A program made the position numbers and the translations under genes. A DNA stretch of 64,000 nucleotides from positions 1-64,000 of the forward strand of contig NZ_JAPYZZ010000015.1 of the NCBI RefSeq assembly GCF_027460065.1, read 5' to 3'. This document shows positions 50,456 through 59,225 of the stretch, piece after piece (the first letter of the stretch is position 1; each line of letters opens with the position of its first letter). The notes beneath the pieces are model-generated. The model was given only the letters and a program-made list of their open reading frames with translations. It was not told the DNA's origin and searched no databases. The stretch comes from Martinezella rhizogenes (GTDB lineage Bacteria > Pseudomonadota > Alphaproteobacteria > Rhizobiales > Rhizobiaceae).

Positions 50456-53400
50456 TCAGAGCGGGAGAAGGGCCTGGGCCACCACTCCCGAGGGCACCGC
50501 GCGGCCCAGCTGGCGGACACGCACGGAAATGTGATCCCGTAGCTGCGGGAAATCTGTGAGTTCGTCCCCTGCGGGGTAGAGCCAGAAGGGTTCCGGCACC
50601 TCTACCGCACGGCGCACGGTCCCGCCGTCCATCACCTCGACGCGATAAAGCTCGAAAGGCTCGTCGAGCGGAATGTCGCTCGCATCCCAGCCATCGGCCT
50701 CCACGCGACCTCGACGCTTCCATTTGACGAGAATGCCGTCCCGCTGACGCTCACCGGAAAGATGCACCGGCGCAAGCGGGGTCTGCGCCCGCACGCCGCC
50801 CTCAAAGGCAAAAGGCCCGGCTGGTGCGCCCGCCATGCCCGCCGCCTCCGCAATCCAGTTCAGGCGTCGCCCGCGCTCGCTTGCGGCAAGGCCGAGCGGC
50901 TGCACCGCCGCATCGAGAACCACCACCGGAGCCCCCTTCGGCGCACCTGCGGCAAGCGCATCCTCCGTGCCGGCGAGCCCCCGAAGGAGCGCGGAGAGCC
51001 GCCAGCGCGAAGGTGCGATTTCCTCGGCCTTTGCGAAGGCGACGATCTCCCACACGCCATTTGCGGCCTTGATGGCGAGACGGTTCTCGCCATCAAGCAC
51101 CGAAAGCTCTGGGACCGAAGAGACTTCACCGGCGGGCAGATCGATCAGGATGGTGTCCTTGCGGTCAAAACGGCCGGGGGGGCCTGATACCAGCGGCTGT
51201 GCCAACGTGCCGATCATCGCCGGTCGGTCCAGCAGCACACGCTGGCTATACCCTTCCGTGCCTGATGATGAAGACACGACGATCGGCCGCCAGGGTTTTG
51301 CGAAGGCGGCAATCCGCGCCGACTGTTCCGGCGCGGTGCCATCATGGAATGGCAGATCGAGAAACAGCACCTCCGGGGCGAAACCTTCGGCGCCGCTTGC
51401 GCCGGCGCTGCGCCGCTCCTCCGCACCGCCGGCGGCGGCTGAAAAGGCAGGGGAAAAAGCCCGTGCCTCCACCTGCCGCACCGCGCCGTCCTCGATGCGA
51501 CTGACCAGAAACCGCCCGGCAGGCGTCTGCGGAAAGACGCCCTCCGAGAGGCGGATGCAATCGCCGGGTTCAAGCGTGATATCGGATGGCGGCAGGGCGA
51601 AACGCAGGCTGCGCCGCGCCTGGCGGTTGTCACGCAGCAGCGCCTCCACGGCCGCTTCCGCCGTTTCCGACTGCAAGGCGGCGTTGAGATCGAGCCGCAT
51701 CACCCGGCTGCCGGCATTATCGATGCGGCGGGAACGCGCGCTCGCCTGCTCATAATCGAGCACCGGATTAAACGAGGTCAGCACGGCTTCCGTCGCGAAA
51801 TCGCTGTCATGGCCGCGATTTTCAGACCAAAGCGGCTCGTCCTCGATATCCGCCAGCACGGCGATATCGCGGACGGGCATGACTGCCTTATTGCGGGAGC
51901 GGAAGCGGAGGGTTCCGCCGTCCTCCGCCACATCCACCTGAAACGCCGCCATCAGCGGCTCCAGCAGATTGCGGGCCGAGGTTATGTCGCCCTGCACGTA
52001 CCCCGTCAGATCGCCGCTGACGGCCGAGACGTCGAAGGCGGAAAAGCCATGATCGATCAGGATGGCGGCAATGGTGTCGGCCAGTGTGGCCGTTCCCAGC
52101 CGACCATTCAGCCAGTGGCCGGTGCGCCAGTTTGCACCATCACTCCAGACTGCGCCATTCTGCGGAAAGGCGGGGAAAGGCCGCGCATCCCAGGTCCAGA
52201 GATAGACACGGTTCTTCTCCACCATCGCTGCCTCGCCTTCACCCCAATGGTCGAGATGCGCCTCCAGAAACCGCCGCTGCTGGCTGTCTGCCCGGTTGCG
52301 ACGGGAAAAATGGGGAAAGGCGTTTTCCGCCGATTTCGGATCGGGAAAGACATTGGGGCGCGTGGCGCTCTTATCCACCGCCGGGCAGCCGAGTTCGGTG
52401 AACCAGATCGGCTTTGCGCCCGGCACCCAGTCAGTGGGTGTGGATTTCTCCACACCACGCACCCGGTCATAGTGCAGGTTGCCCCACCAGTTGCGAAGGT
52501 CCTTGTAGCGGAACACCCACGGCTTGCCCTTCAGCCCATCCGTTATGGGTGTGCGCCGCCGCGCCGCGCGGTCGGCATCGCTCACATAATACCAGTCGAA
52601 ACCCTCGCCTGCCGTCATAGTACGGTGAAACGCGCTCGCATCATCGGGGCCGGCCATCCCATCGGGATTGCCATTGGCGGCATCCTCGTCACGCCAGTCG
52701 GAAAGCGGCATGTAATTATCGATGCCGATGGCGTCGATATCAGGGCTCGCCCAGAGCGGATCGAGGTGGAAAAACACGTCGCCCGAACCGTCTGCCGGCT
52801 GGTGGCCGAAATATTCGCTCCAGTCCGCGGCATAGGTGAGCTTCGTCGCCGATCCGACAATGCTGCGCACATCGCGTGCCAGCCGCAGCAGTTCCTCAAC
52901 GAAGGGAAAGGCATCGTTCTGGTCCCGGAGGGCGGTGAGGCCGCGCAGTTCCGAGCCGATCAGGAAGGCATCCACGCCGCCCGCCTGCGCCGCAAGCGCT
53001 GCATAATGCAACACCATGCGGCGGTAGCCTTCCTCACGGTTGCAGAAGGCGGAAACCTGCGCCCGCGCAGCCGCACTACGGTTCGGGGAGCCGGCTTTGC
53101 CGGGTGCGGGAAAGCCGGTGATGCGGCCACGCCAGCCATAAGCGGCCTGCTCGCGATCGCCATAGGGGTCAGGCAGGCCGTTGCCGGCGGGCACATCCAT
53201 CATCACGAAAGGATAAAGGCAGACCCACAGGCCCCGAGCCTTGAGATCGGCGATGGCCTGCAACACGCTCTCATCATCAGGCGTGCCGCCATAGGCCGGG
53301 CCGCCGCCATGATGGCTGACCAGATGCGCATCAACGCGCGAAAGACCGGCAACGGACCATGGCGTGGTTTCCCCGTCGCGGGCCGCCACTTCCACGCCTG

Positions 53401-54256
53401 GCAGAATGCGGCATTCACCCGCCCGCATATCCGTGCCGAACCAGCTCACGACAAGCGCCACGCTTTGGAGATTGGGGCAAAGCGCCTGCAATTCGTCGAT
53501 CGCCGCCTGCCAGTCGGTCGCGGCGGTGAGATTGTTGCGGTTCAAGATGCGGCTTTGGCCGATCCCCGTGCGCTCGCTGACCTGTGTGGTGGCATAACCG
53601 TGTTCGGTCGCACCGGGAATGACGGTGATGGCGCTGATCTGGCGTTCAAGCTTTCCGACCGGCCGCACGACTTCGAACTGCATCAGTGGAATGCGATTGC
53701 CATAGGCCTCAAGCGGCAGGCGTTCGAAGACGACATAGGCCAGTCCACGAAAGGCGGGTGCGTTGCCAGTCCCCTGTTTCGCTTCGATCAGCGGATCGGG
53801 CAATTGCGTCTCGCTGCCGGGATAAAAGCGCATCTCGACGCCGGTGAGATCAACTTCACGCCCATCGGCCCAGACGCGCCGCACCAGGGCCGCCTCGCCT
53901 TCGCAGAGGCCGATGGCGAGATTGGCGAAATAACGGAAGCTCTCCACCTTGGGGCCGCGATTGCCCTTGCCGCCACGCCGCTGCACCTCGACACTTTCCT
54001 CGAAACGTGTCGCCCAAATGAGCGTGCCGCCGATCCTCGCTGTGCCATAGAGCCGGTTAATAGCAGCGCCCTCATCCGCACCGGGAATCCGCGCCGTCGC
54101 AAGCCGCGCACCTGCTACCGTGCGGCCGTTCGAAAGCAGCGCGCGGTCGACGGCATTGCCGGTCAGTGCGCCGGCCGCCCGGCCGATGATGGCGCCAACG
54201 GGGCCAAAAATGCCGCCGAGTGCCGCGCCCGCCGCCTGAAAAACGATTGTCGCCAT
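50456..54256 (-). CDS. GTA baseplate 'megatron' host-specificity protein (gp15)
   Basis: A 1266-residue protein, the largest of the cluster. The N-terminus is hydrophobic and Gly/Ala-rich (A-A-L-G-G-I-F-G-P-V-G-A-I-I-G-R-A-A-G), as in Rcc01698-type baseplate proteins. Residues about 420-730 form the GTA TIM-barrel-like domain (G-S-E-L-R-G-L-T, I-D-A-I-G-I-D-N-Y-M-P-L-S-D-W, W-F-T-E-L-G-C-P-A with the glycosidase-type Glu). The last 500 residues are tail-fibre/host-attachment modules. In the Rhodobacter GTA this protein forms the tip that pierces the envelope. Length is normal. Confidence 0.92.
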   Translation of the reverse strand: MATIVFQAAGAALGGIFGPVGAIIGRAAGALTGNAVDRALLSNGRTVAGARLATARIPGADEGAAINRLYGTARIGGTLIWATRFEESVEVQRRGGKGNRGPKVESFRYFANLAIGLCEGEAALVRRVWADGREVDLTGVEMRFYPGSETQLPDPLIEAKQGTGNAPAFRGLAYVVFERLPLEAYGNRIPLMQFEVVRPVGKLERQISAITVIPGATEHGYATTQVSERTGIGQSRILNRNNLTAATDWQAAIDELQALCPNLQSVALVVSWFGTDMRAGECRILPGVEVAARDGETTPWSVAGLSRVDAHLVSHHGGGPAYGGTPDDESVLQAIADLKARGLWVCLYPFVMMDVPAGNGLPDPYGDREQAAYGWRGRITGFPAPGKAGSPNRSAAARAQVSAFCNREEGYRRMVLHYAALAAQAGGVDAFLIGSELRGLTALRDQNDAFPFVEELLRLARDVRSIVGSATKLTYAADWSEYFGHQPADGSGDVFFHLDPLWASPDIDAIGIDNYMPLSDWRDEDAANGNPDGMAGPDDASAFHRTMTAGEGFDWYYVSDADRAARRRTPITDGLKGKPWVFRYKDLRNWWGNLHYDRVRGVEKSTPTDWVPGAKPIWFTELGCPAVDKSATRPNVFPDPKSAENAFPHFSRRNRADSQQRRFLEAHLDHWGEGEAAMVEKNRVYLWTWDARPFPAFPQNGAVWSDGANWRTGHWLNGRLGTATLADTIAAILIDHGFSAFDVSAVSGDLTGYVQGDITSARNLLEPLMAAFQVDVAEDGGTLRFRSRNKAVMPVRDIAVLADIEDEPLWSENRGHDSDFATEAVLTSFNPVLDYEQASARSRRIDNAGSRVMRLDLNAALQSETAEAAVEALLRDNRQARRSLRFALPPSDITLEPGDCIRLSEGVFPQTPAGRFLVSRIEDGAVRQVEARAFSPAFSAAAGGAEERRSAGASGAEGFAPEVLFLDLPFHDGTAPEQSARIAAFAKPWRPIVVSSSSGTEGYSQRVLLDRPAMIGTLAQPLVSGPPGRFDRKDTILIDLPAGEVSSVPELSVLDGENRLAIKAANGVWEIVAFAKAEEIAPSRWRLSALLRGLAGTEDALAAGAPKGAPVVVLDAAVQPLGLAASERGRRLNWIAEAAGMAGAPAGPFAFEGGVRAQTPLAPVHLSGERQRDGILVKWKRRGRVEADGWDASDIPLDEPFELYRVEVMDGGTVRRAVEVPEPFWLYPAGDELTDFPQLRDHISVRVRQLGRAVPSGVVAQALLPL

Positions 54257-54273
54257 GTTCGCCTCGAAAAATG

Positions 54274-54708
54274 TCAGGGATCGGGAAAACGAAACGCCCC
54301 GGCAATACGCCGCTTCCAGCCCGGCACCAGCGCCGACCGCACCACCGCCGCCTGTTCATAGGCGTGGATGAAATGCTCTGACCCGGCGAGGATGCCGAGA
54401 TGTTTCGCTGCCGCATCGGCGCGCCAGCGAAACAGCAGCAGGTCTCCGGGCTGCGCCTCTCCCATGCCCGGCACCGTCAGAAAATGGCGCTTCGCCGCCA
54501 CCATCAGCCGGTCCTCGCCGCCGCGTTCGGCCCAATCAGGCGCATAGGGCGGCGGCAATTCCGGTTCGTGCCCGTAGAGCCCGCGCCAGACGCCGCGGAT
54601 CAGGCCGAGGCAATCGCAGCCGACACCCTGCAAAGAGGCCTGATGCCTGTAGGGCGTGCCGATCCAGCTTTCGGCCAGAGCGAGCACCTTTTTCGCCGTA
54701 TCATTCAT
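54274..54708 (-). CDS. GTA NlpC/P60 cell-wall peptidase (gp14)
   Basis: A 144-residue NlpC/P60 hydrolase starting MNDTAKKVLALAESW. Catalytic Cys in V-G-C-D-C-L-G-L-I-R, His in K-H-L-G-I-L-A and a later polar residue (H-A-Y-E) match the family. In GTA and lambda-like tails it digests peptidoglycan cross-links during entry. Its ATG overlaps the preceding gene's stop by four bases (ATGA). The open frame runs upstream through the hub gene, but the first 66 residues are not part of it. Confidence 0.9.
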   Translation of the reverse strand: MNDTAKKVLALAESWIGTPYRHQASLQGVGCDCLGLIRGVWRGLYGHEPELPPPYAPDWAERGGEDRLMVAAKRHFLTVPGMGEAQPGDLLLFRWRADAAAKHLGILAGSEHFIHAYEQAAVVRSALVPGWKRRIAGAFRFPDP

Positions 54709-55589
54709 GGAAACAGCACTCCGCCGTCGTGGCTCTGGCCGCCGCTTGCGTAGGAATAGGCAAAATCCGCACCCGGCAGATGCGGAAAGCCCCGGAAATT
54801 CAGGTGATTGCCGAACTTCGCCTTGCAGGTGGCGAAACTCTTGTCGCAGCCGGCAGTCACGGAAAAGCGATCTCCCGGCGACGGCATCCGGTCCGGCGTC
54901 AGCCAAAAAGAGAGAAGTACACCGCCGTCACGCCGCTCGTGGCCGTCAAGGTCGAAAGCCTTGCCAGCGAGACTGCCGGTCAAAAATCTGAGCTTGCCGC
55001 GGCTGAAGAAACCCTCGGTAAAAGCATCGAGTCCGGAGACCAGCAGTTTGCCCGAAACATCCACCGCCGCCACGTTACCATGGCCGGTGAACGGTGCGAG
55101 ATCGACACCACAACGCCCGTCGCCCAAGGCTGCATCGCAGCGCCGCCCATAGCTCCTGCCCTGCGGTTGGCCAAGTCGATGGGCGATGCTGCGCAATTCC
55201 GCGCGGAAGGCCCCGCCGGCCCGCGTCACCTCGCCGATCTCGCGCAGGCTGAGCAGCACATGCTCATCCGGCGCCTGCCAGTTGACGAGGAAAAGCTCCA
55301 CTTTGGCTCCATCGAAACGACCTGCGGCAAGATCGTCTTCGGCAATCGCCTCGGTGGAAAAACCGCCTGCCACCTCGCCGGCACCCGCACCCAGCCCGGT
55401 TTCGCTCTCACTGTCGCTGGCAGAAAAACCGCTTGCGGCAAGGTAGTAGGTGCCGGCGAAAGACAACGTCTCGTCATGATCGGTAAAGCCCATCACGACG
55501 CCATCCTTCAGCGTCACCCGCCAGCAATGGCAGGTGGTGGTGGCGTCGCCTTTCAGATGATCTGCAAGGGCTGCGGGCATGGTCTTCAT
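54705..55589 (-). CDS. GTA hub protein, DUF2163/BR0599 (gp13)
   Basis: A 294-residue tail-tip protein. DUF2163 occupies about residues 10-170 and the BR0599-type C-terminal domain follows (C-D-K-S-F-A-T-C-K-A-K-F, F-R-G-F-P-H-L-P-G). Four cysteines, 151, 160, 248 and 255, are spaced as two pairs; as I recall, the Rhodobacter GTA hub carries an iron-sulphur cluster, which these could ligate. It links the distal tail protein to the megatron protein. Overlaps by four bases on both sides. Confidence 0.9.
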   Translation of the reverse strand: MKTMPAALADHLKGDATTTCHCWRVTLKDGVVMGFTDHDETLSFAGTYYLAASGFSASDSESETGLGAGAGEVAGGFSTEAIAEDDLAAGRFDGAKVELFLVNWQAPDEHVLLSLREIGEVTRAGGAFRAELRSIAHRLGQPQGRSYGRRCDAALGDGRCGVDLAPFTGHGNVAAVDVSGKLLVSGLDAFTEGFFSRGKLRFLTGSLAGKAFDLDGHERRDGGVLLSFWLTPDRMPSPGDRFSVTAGCDKSFATCKAKFGNHLNFRGFPHLPGADFAYSYASGGQSHDGGVLFP

Positions 55590-56224
55590 GGCAGGATTTC
55601 CATCAGCGGAATGGAGGGAATGCGGCCGGCTTCAAAAGCGGTCAGATTGATGTCGATACGGTCGATGGCGAAGCGCACCGGCACGTCGAATTCAAAACCG
55701 GCGCGGATCACGGCACCGGCAGGCGGCGCACGCCCCGCCCGGAATGTCACCATGCCGGTCGCGTGATCGACGGACACCTCGGTCGGCGCGGCCTTCACCC
55801 CCTCGACCGAAACGATGAGCGACCCGTCGACCGGCTTGTCGATCCGTCTGGAAAAAGATCCTCCGGCATCGGCATAGGTCTTCACGAGCTGGAAAACAGT
55901 TGTCACCCCGTCACCCGTGCCGATCCTCTGGTCGGTCGTAGCGGGCGTCTCTCCCGGCGGGCAGGATTTGAAATCCACCGGATCGCGAAAACGAAAACCG
56001 TAGAGCTCTCCGCGCCGCGCCTCGAAAAAGGCCAGCACCTCGTAGAGATCAGCGACGGAGCGGATGCCGGAGCCGGCATCATAGGCGCGCCGGGCATTCC
56101 GCCAGCGCTGGTTGCGGTTTTCCCGGCCATTGGAAAGGTTGACGATATCGGTCCGGCGCACGGGCCCGCCGCTGACGCCGAGCGCCAGCCGCAACGGAAA
56201 CCGCACTTCATGAAATGCCGCCAT
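55586..56224 (-). CDS. GTA distal tail protein, DUF2460 (gp12)
   Basis: A 212-residue protein starting MAAFHEVRFPLRLALG. DUF2460 is clear: F-P-x-x-L-A-x-G-V-S-G-G-P-V-R-R-T-D-I-V, R-N-Q-R-W-R-N-A-R-R-A-Y-D-A-G, and E-L-Y-G-F-R-F-R-D-P-V-D-F-K-S. It forms the distal end of the tail tube. AGGA precedes the ATG at 56224; the open frame to 56368 is outside the gene. It overlaps the hub gene by four bases. Confidence 0.92.
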   Translation of the reverse strand: MAAFHEVRFPLRLALGVSGGPVRRTDIVNLSNGRENRNQRWRNARRAYDAGSGIRSVADLYEVLAFFEARRGELYGFRFRDPVDFKSCPPGETPATTDQRIGTGDGVTTVFQLVKTYADAGGSFSRRIDKPVDGSLIVSVEGVKAAPTEVSVDHATGMVTFRAGRAPPAGAVIRAGFEFDVPVRFAIDRIDINLTAFEAGRIPSIPLMEILP

Positions 56225-56285
56225 GTGGTTGTTCCTGGATTCATTTTTATGGTTCGGGAGGTGGGAGACGAGGCACCCGCCTGCG

Positions 56286-56867
56286 TCACAATCCCCGCTG
56301 GCCACGCCCGACGCTGCGCGCCAGCATGGCGGCAATTTGCCCTTCGCTTTTGCGGAAACTCGCCGCATCGGTGGCCGTCACGTTAAAAACGATCTGCGCC
56401 CCGCCGCCGCCCGAGGGCGCGGCGACACCCAGCGCGCCATCAGATCCACGCTTCAGCGGCAGGATCGCCTCCGCGCCGGCTTCCCCCATCAGTCCAAGCC
56501 CGCCGCCCATTGGGAAAAAGGCCGGGCTTGAGACGACCCCGCCTTCCGCAAAAGGCGTGATGGCCCGCCCCGGCACGCCGCCATCGGCAAAGGCAAAAAG
56601 TGAACCGCCGCCGTTCAACAGCCCGCCGACGGCGTTGCCGATCATGTTCTCCAGCGGTTTCAGCCCGGCCGAAAGCGCAATGCCCGACAGCCTCTGCCCG
56701 AGCCCGCGCAACACATCGTCCAGCCCCTTGCCACCCGTCGTCGCCGCCTGCAAGGCGGAGGTCAGCGCCGCCCCGAACCGCTCCGAGCGCCGTTCGAGAT
56801 CACCCATCACCTCGGAAAGCACTTCAGCCTCCTCCCGGTTCTCCGCAATCGATCCTTCGCCCGCCAT
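56286..56867 (-). CDS. GTA tail tape measure protein (gp11)
   Basis: A 193-residue, short tape-measure protein, as in other GTAs, whose tails are short. It is rich in Gly and Ala, with a helical N-terminus (E-D-x-V-L-S-E-V-M-G-D-L-E-R-R-S-E-R-F-G) and repeated hydrophobic G-G-L-L-N-G-G-G-S-L-F-A segments. The C-terminus ends A-A-M-L-A-R-S-V-G-R-G-Q-R-G-L. Assigned mainly from position between gp10.1 and gp12 and the composition. Confidence 0.82.
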   Translation of the reverse strand: MAGEGSIAENREEAEVLSEVMGDLERRSERFGAALTSALQAATTGGKGLDDVLRGLGQRLSGIALSAGLKPLENMIGNAVGGLLNGGGSLFAFADGGVPGRAITPFAEGGVVSSPAFFPMGGGLGLMGEAGAEAILPLKRGSDGALGVAAPSGGGGAQIVFNVTATDAASFRKSEGQIAAMLARSVGRGQRGL

Positions 56868-56955
56868 CGCGCTTGCCTTTCTGATTCACATTCGAGCCGT
56901 AGACTTTTGAAATGCATGATCTTCTTGATGAAAAAACGCACCCGGAGTCCGGTCA

Positions 56956-57165
56956 TCACCCATCCGGAAACCGCCGCATCATCGCCTCCATTGCCTGACG
57001 ATCAGGGCCGCGGGGAACGGCGTTGCCGCCCGTCATCGCGAAGAACTCCTTCGGCGTCAGCCGCCAGAAAGTTTCGGAAGAAAGCCGCAGCAGGCAAAGG
57101 CCGGCATGGATGACCGCCGGCCAGGGAAAGGGGCGGGTTGCCGCCTCGCCTGCTGCGGCATTCAA
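56956..57165 (-). CDS. GTA tail assembly chaperone-like protein (gp10.1, Phage_TAC_6)
   Basis: A 69-residue protein with P-F-P-W-P-A-V-I-H-A-G-L-C-L-L-R-L-S-S-E-T-F-W-R-L-T-P-K-E-F, the W-x-x-x-x-x-G-L-x-x-L-R-L-x-P-x-x-F-W-x-x-T-P-x-E pattern of this family. It starts with TTG at 57165, overlapping the gp10 stop (TTGA); no in-frame ATG exists nearby. Such proteins chaperone the tape measure during tail assembly. Confidence 0.85.
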   Translation of the reverse strand: MNAAAGEAATRPFPWPAVIHAGLCLLRLSSETFWRLTPKEFFAMTGGNAVPRGPDRQAMEAMMRRFPDG

Positions 57166-57521
57166 GGGTCCGGGGTTGCCTCACCTTTGAAGCCGCCAAA
57201 GGTGGCGGTCAGGAGATCGGCGACGATCGCGGCGTGGCCGGCGATGCCGCCCTCCACCGTCGCCGCGGCCACATCCTCGTCGGAAAACACGTTACCCGCG
57301 CCGCGCAGGCCCGCGCCGATGACCCGGATCATGTCGGCCGCCTTCATGCGGCCGCTGGCGAAACGCTCGGCGAGTGCCGTGAGGTCGTCGGCTGCAAAGG
57401 CGGTTTCGAGTTCGGCGAGCGCGCCGAGCGTCAGGCACAGGATGCGCCTTTCGCCGTCGATCAGCGCCTCTATCTCGCCGCGATGACGGTTCGCCCGTCC
57501 ATAACGCAAACGCTCAGGCAT
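57162..57521 (-). CDS. GTA gp10 family protein (Phage_TAC_11)
   Basis: A 119-residue protein starting MPERLRYGRANRHRGEI. N-R-H-R-G-E-I-E-A-L-I-D-G-E-R-R-I-L-C-L-T-L-G-A-L-A-E-L-E matches the N-terminal pattern of GTA gp10, followed by the D-L-x-A-L-A-E-R-F helix and a D-x-D-V-A-A-A-x-V block. Probably a tail assembly chaperone. The start and the upstream gene's stop overlap by one base (TGATG). Confidence 0.88.
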   Translation of the reverse strand: MPERLRYGRANRHRGEIEALIDGERRILCLTLGALAELETAFAADDLTALAERFASGRMKAADMIRVIGAGLRGAGNVFSDEDVAAATVEGGIAGHAAIVADLLTATFGGFKGEATPDP

Positions 57522-57928
57522 CACAGCACTCCGAATGTGAGAAGACCGGCGGATTCCAGCGCGATCTCGAATTGCACCTCGCCATCGTGGCGGCCGGAAT
57601 ATTCGAGCGCCACGATCTGAAACGGCCCGGCAATGGTGCCGAAATCGGGAATGACGATCTGCCAGCCCGGAATGGTGCCGGCGAAAAACGCGCCGCGCAC
57701 CAAAGCATCGCTTGCCTGGTCCTTGAAGATGCCGGACGCCGTCAGCGATGCCCGCTGTACACCGGCGCCGGAGAGAAGTTCGCGCCAGCGGCCGGCGCTT
57801 TGCGCATCCGTCACATCGACCGCCTGCGCGTTGAAGGCCAGCCGTTTTGTCCTCAACCCTGCCACTGTGATATAGGCACCGGCATTGTCGATCTTCAGCA
57901 GCAGGTCCTTGCCCTTCTGCGCTACCAT
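57521..57928 (-). CDS. GTA major tail protein (gp9, TP901-1 family)
   Basis: A 135-residue tail-tube protein starting MVAQKGKDLLLKIDNAG. The TP901-1-like pattern includes T-V-A-G-L-R-T-K-R-L-A-F-N-A-Q-A-V-D-V-T and a Q-I-V-I-P-D-F-G-T-I-A-G-P-F-Q-I-V-A-L-E-Y-S-G core. AAAGGAAAC lies six bases before the ATG at 57928. Upstream lies the plus-strand MFS gene, so this and the genes after it need a promoter between 57929 and 58018, or readthrough across the MFS gene. Confidence 0.9.
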   Translation of the reverse strand: MVAQKGKDLLLKIDNAGAYITVAGLRTKRLAFNAQAVDVTDAQSAGRWRELLSGAGVQRASLTASGIFKDQASDALVRGAFFAGTIPGWQIVIPDFGTIAGPFQIVALEYSGRHDGEVQFEIALESAGLLTFGVL

Positions 57929-58018
57929 GTTGTTTCCTTTCATCCCGATTGCTGTTGCGGGGGTGGAGCTGGCCTGCTACCAAATAGTTTCCTGCCCCTC
58001 GCACCCTGCGATCTCACC

Positions 58019-59218
58019 ATGTCCGACGCCGCCTCCATGACGTCCCGCGTGCGCCTTATCGGCGTGCTGGCGCTTGGGCAGATCGTCAGCTGGGGTAGCG
58101 GTTTCGATATGCTGGCCATTCTCGCGCCACGGATCGGCAATGAACTGGCGATCGGCAACGAGATCGTTTTTGCCGGCCTCACCATCATGATGCTGATCAG
58201 CGCGCTTTGCGGTCCGCTGCTTGGAAGAATGCTCGTCCGCCGCGGTGCGGCACCCGTGCTGGTGGCCGGTTCCGTGCTCTTCGCCGCCGGTTTTGCCGTG
58301 CTTGCCTTTTCGGGTGGTGTCACGAGCTATCTTTTCGGCTGGGCCGTGATGGGCCTGGCCGCGACCTGCGGGTTGACGACGGCCGCCCATACGGCGGTGG
58401 TGGAGCGCGTGGGTGCGGAAAGTGGGCGGTTACTGACGCTTCTGATGCTGTTCACCGGCCTTTCAGGGGCAGTTTTCCTGCCCCTCACCGCGCTTGTGGA
58501 ACAGCATCTCGGCTGGCGCGGCACGCTTGTGCTTTATGCCTGTCTGCAGATTTTCGTCCTTCTGCCACTCTATCTTTTCGTGCTTCCCGGCCGTCCGGTC
58601 CGCACGGAGGCGAAGCGGCAGCAAACAGATGCCCTTTCGTCCTCGCCGGTCGATACACGCCGGGCCTTTCTGCTACTGGCAGCCATGACGACGATCAGCG
58701 CGTTTACGACATTCGGCCTGTCGCCGCTCCTGCCGCTGCTCCTGGTACAGGCGGGAGCAGCGCAATCGCTTGCCGTGCAGCTGGCATCGGTGCGCAGCCT
58801 GCTGGCAATTACGGCGCGCGGGCTGGATTTCCTGCTTGGAAAACGCGGCAATCCCTTTGTCACGGCCGCGATCGGCCTCTGTCTGCTGTTCCTGTCGCTG
58901 CTGCTGTTGCTTGGCTTTGCCCCGGCCATGCCGTCCTTCATCGGCTTCATCGTGTTTTTCGGTTTCGGCGCCGGCGTGCTCACCGTCAGCCGGGCCGTGC
59001 TGCCGCTCGCCGTGTTTTCGCCTGAAGACTATGGTCTTCAGGCGGCGCGCATCTCCCTGCCGCAGAACCTCGCCATTGCCGTCGCACCGGTCATTTTCAC
59101 ACTGGCGTTGGATCGCGGCGGGGTGGCGGCCATGCTTGGGATTGCCGCTGTGCTGATCGGCATTTCGTTCCTGCTGTTGATCGCTCTCTGGCGAACCGTG
59201 CGTAGACAAGGCTCCTGA
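58019..59218 (+). CDS. MFS transporter inserted in the GTA cluster
   Basis: A 399-residue protein with 12 hydrophobic helices (M-S-D-A-A-S-M-T-S-R-V-R-L-I-G start). Arg-rich loop L-L-G-R-M-L-V-R-R-G-A-A-P and a charged central linker (A-K-R-Q-Q-T-D-A) separate two halves. Transport substrate unknown; it looks like an efflux permease. It is on the plus strand, opposite to the GTA genes, between gp8 and gp9, with gaps of 90 and 7 bases. The long upstream frame through gp9 is not coding. The usual RcGTA order has no transporter at this point, so it is probably a later insertion. Confidence 0.88.
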   Translation: MSDAASMTSRVRLIGVLALGQIVSWGSGFDMLAILAPRIGNELAIGNEIVFAGLTIMMLISALCGPLLGRMLVRRGAAPVLVAGSVLFAAGFAVLAFSGGVTSYLFGWAVMGLAATCGLTTAAHTAVVERVGAESGRLLTLLMLFTGLSGAVFLPLTALVEQHLGWRGTLVLYACLQIFVLLPLYLFVLPGRPVRTEAKRQQTDALSSSPVDTRRAFLLLAAMTTISAFTTFGLSPLLPLLLVQAGAAQSLAVQLASVRSLLAITARGLDFLLGKRGNPFVTAAIGLCLLFLSLLLLLGFAPAMPSFIGFIVFFGFGAGVLTVSRAVLPLAVFSPEDYGLQAARISLPQNLAIAVAPVIFTLALDRGGVAAMLGIAAVLIGISFLLLIALWRTVRRQGS

Positions 59219-59225
59219 AACGGCA

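Noticed and set aside
51809-54361. An 850-codon plus-strand open frame opposite the megatron gene
   Set aside because: It is an antisense shadow of a GC-rich coding sequence; the minus-strand protein has clear domains.
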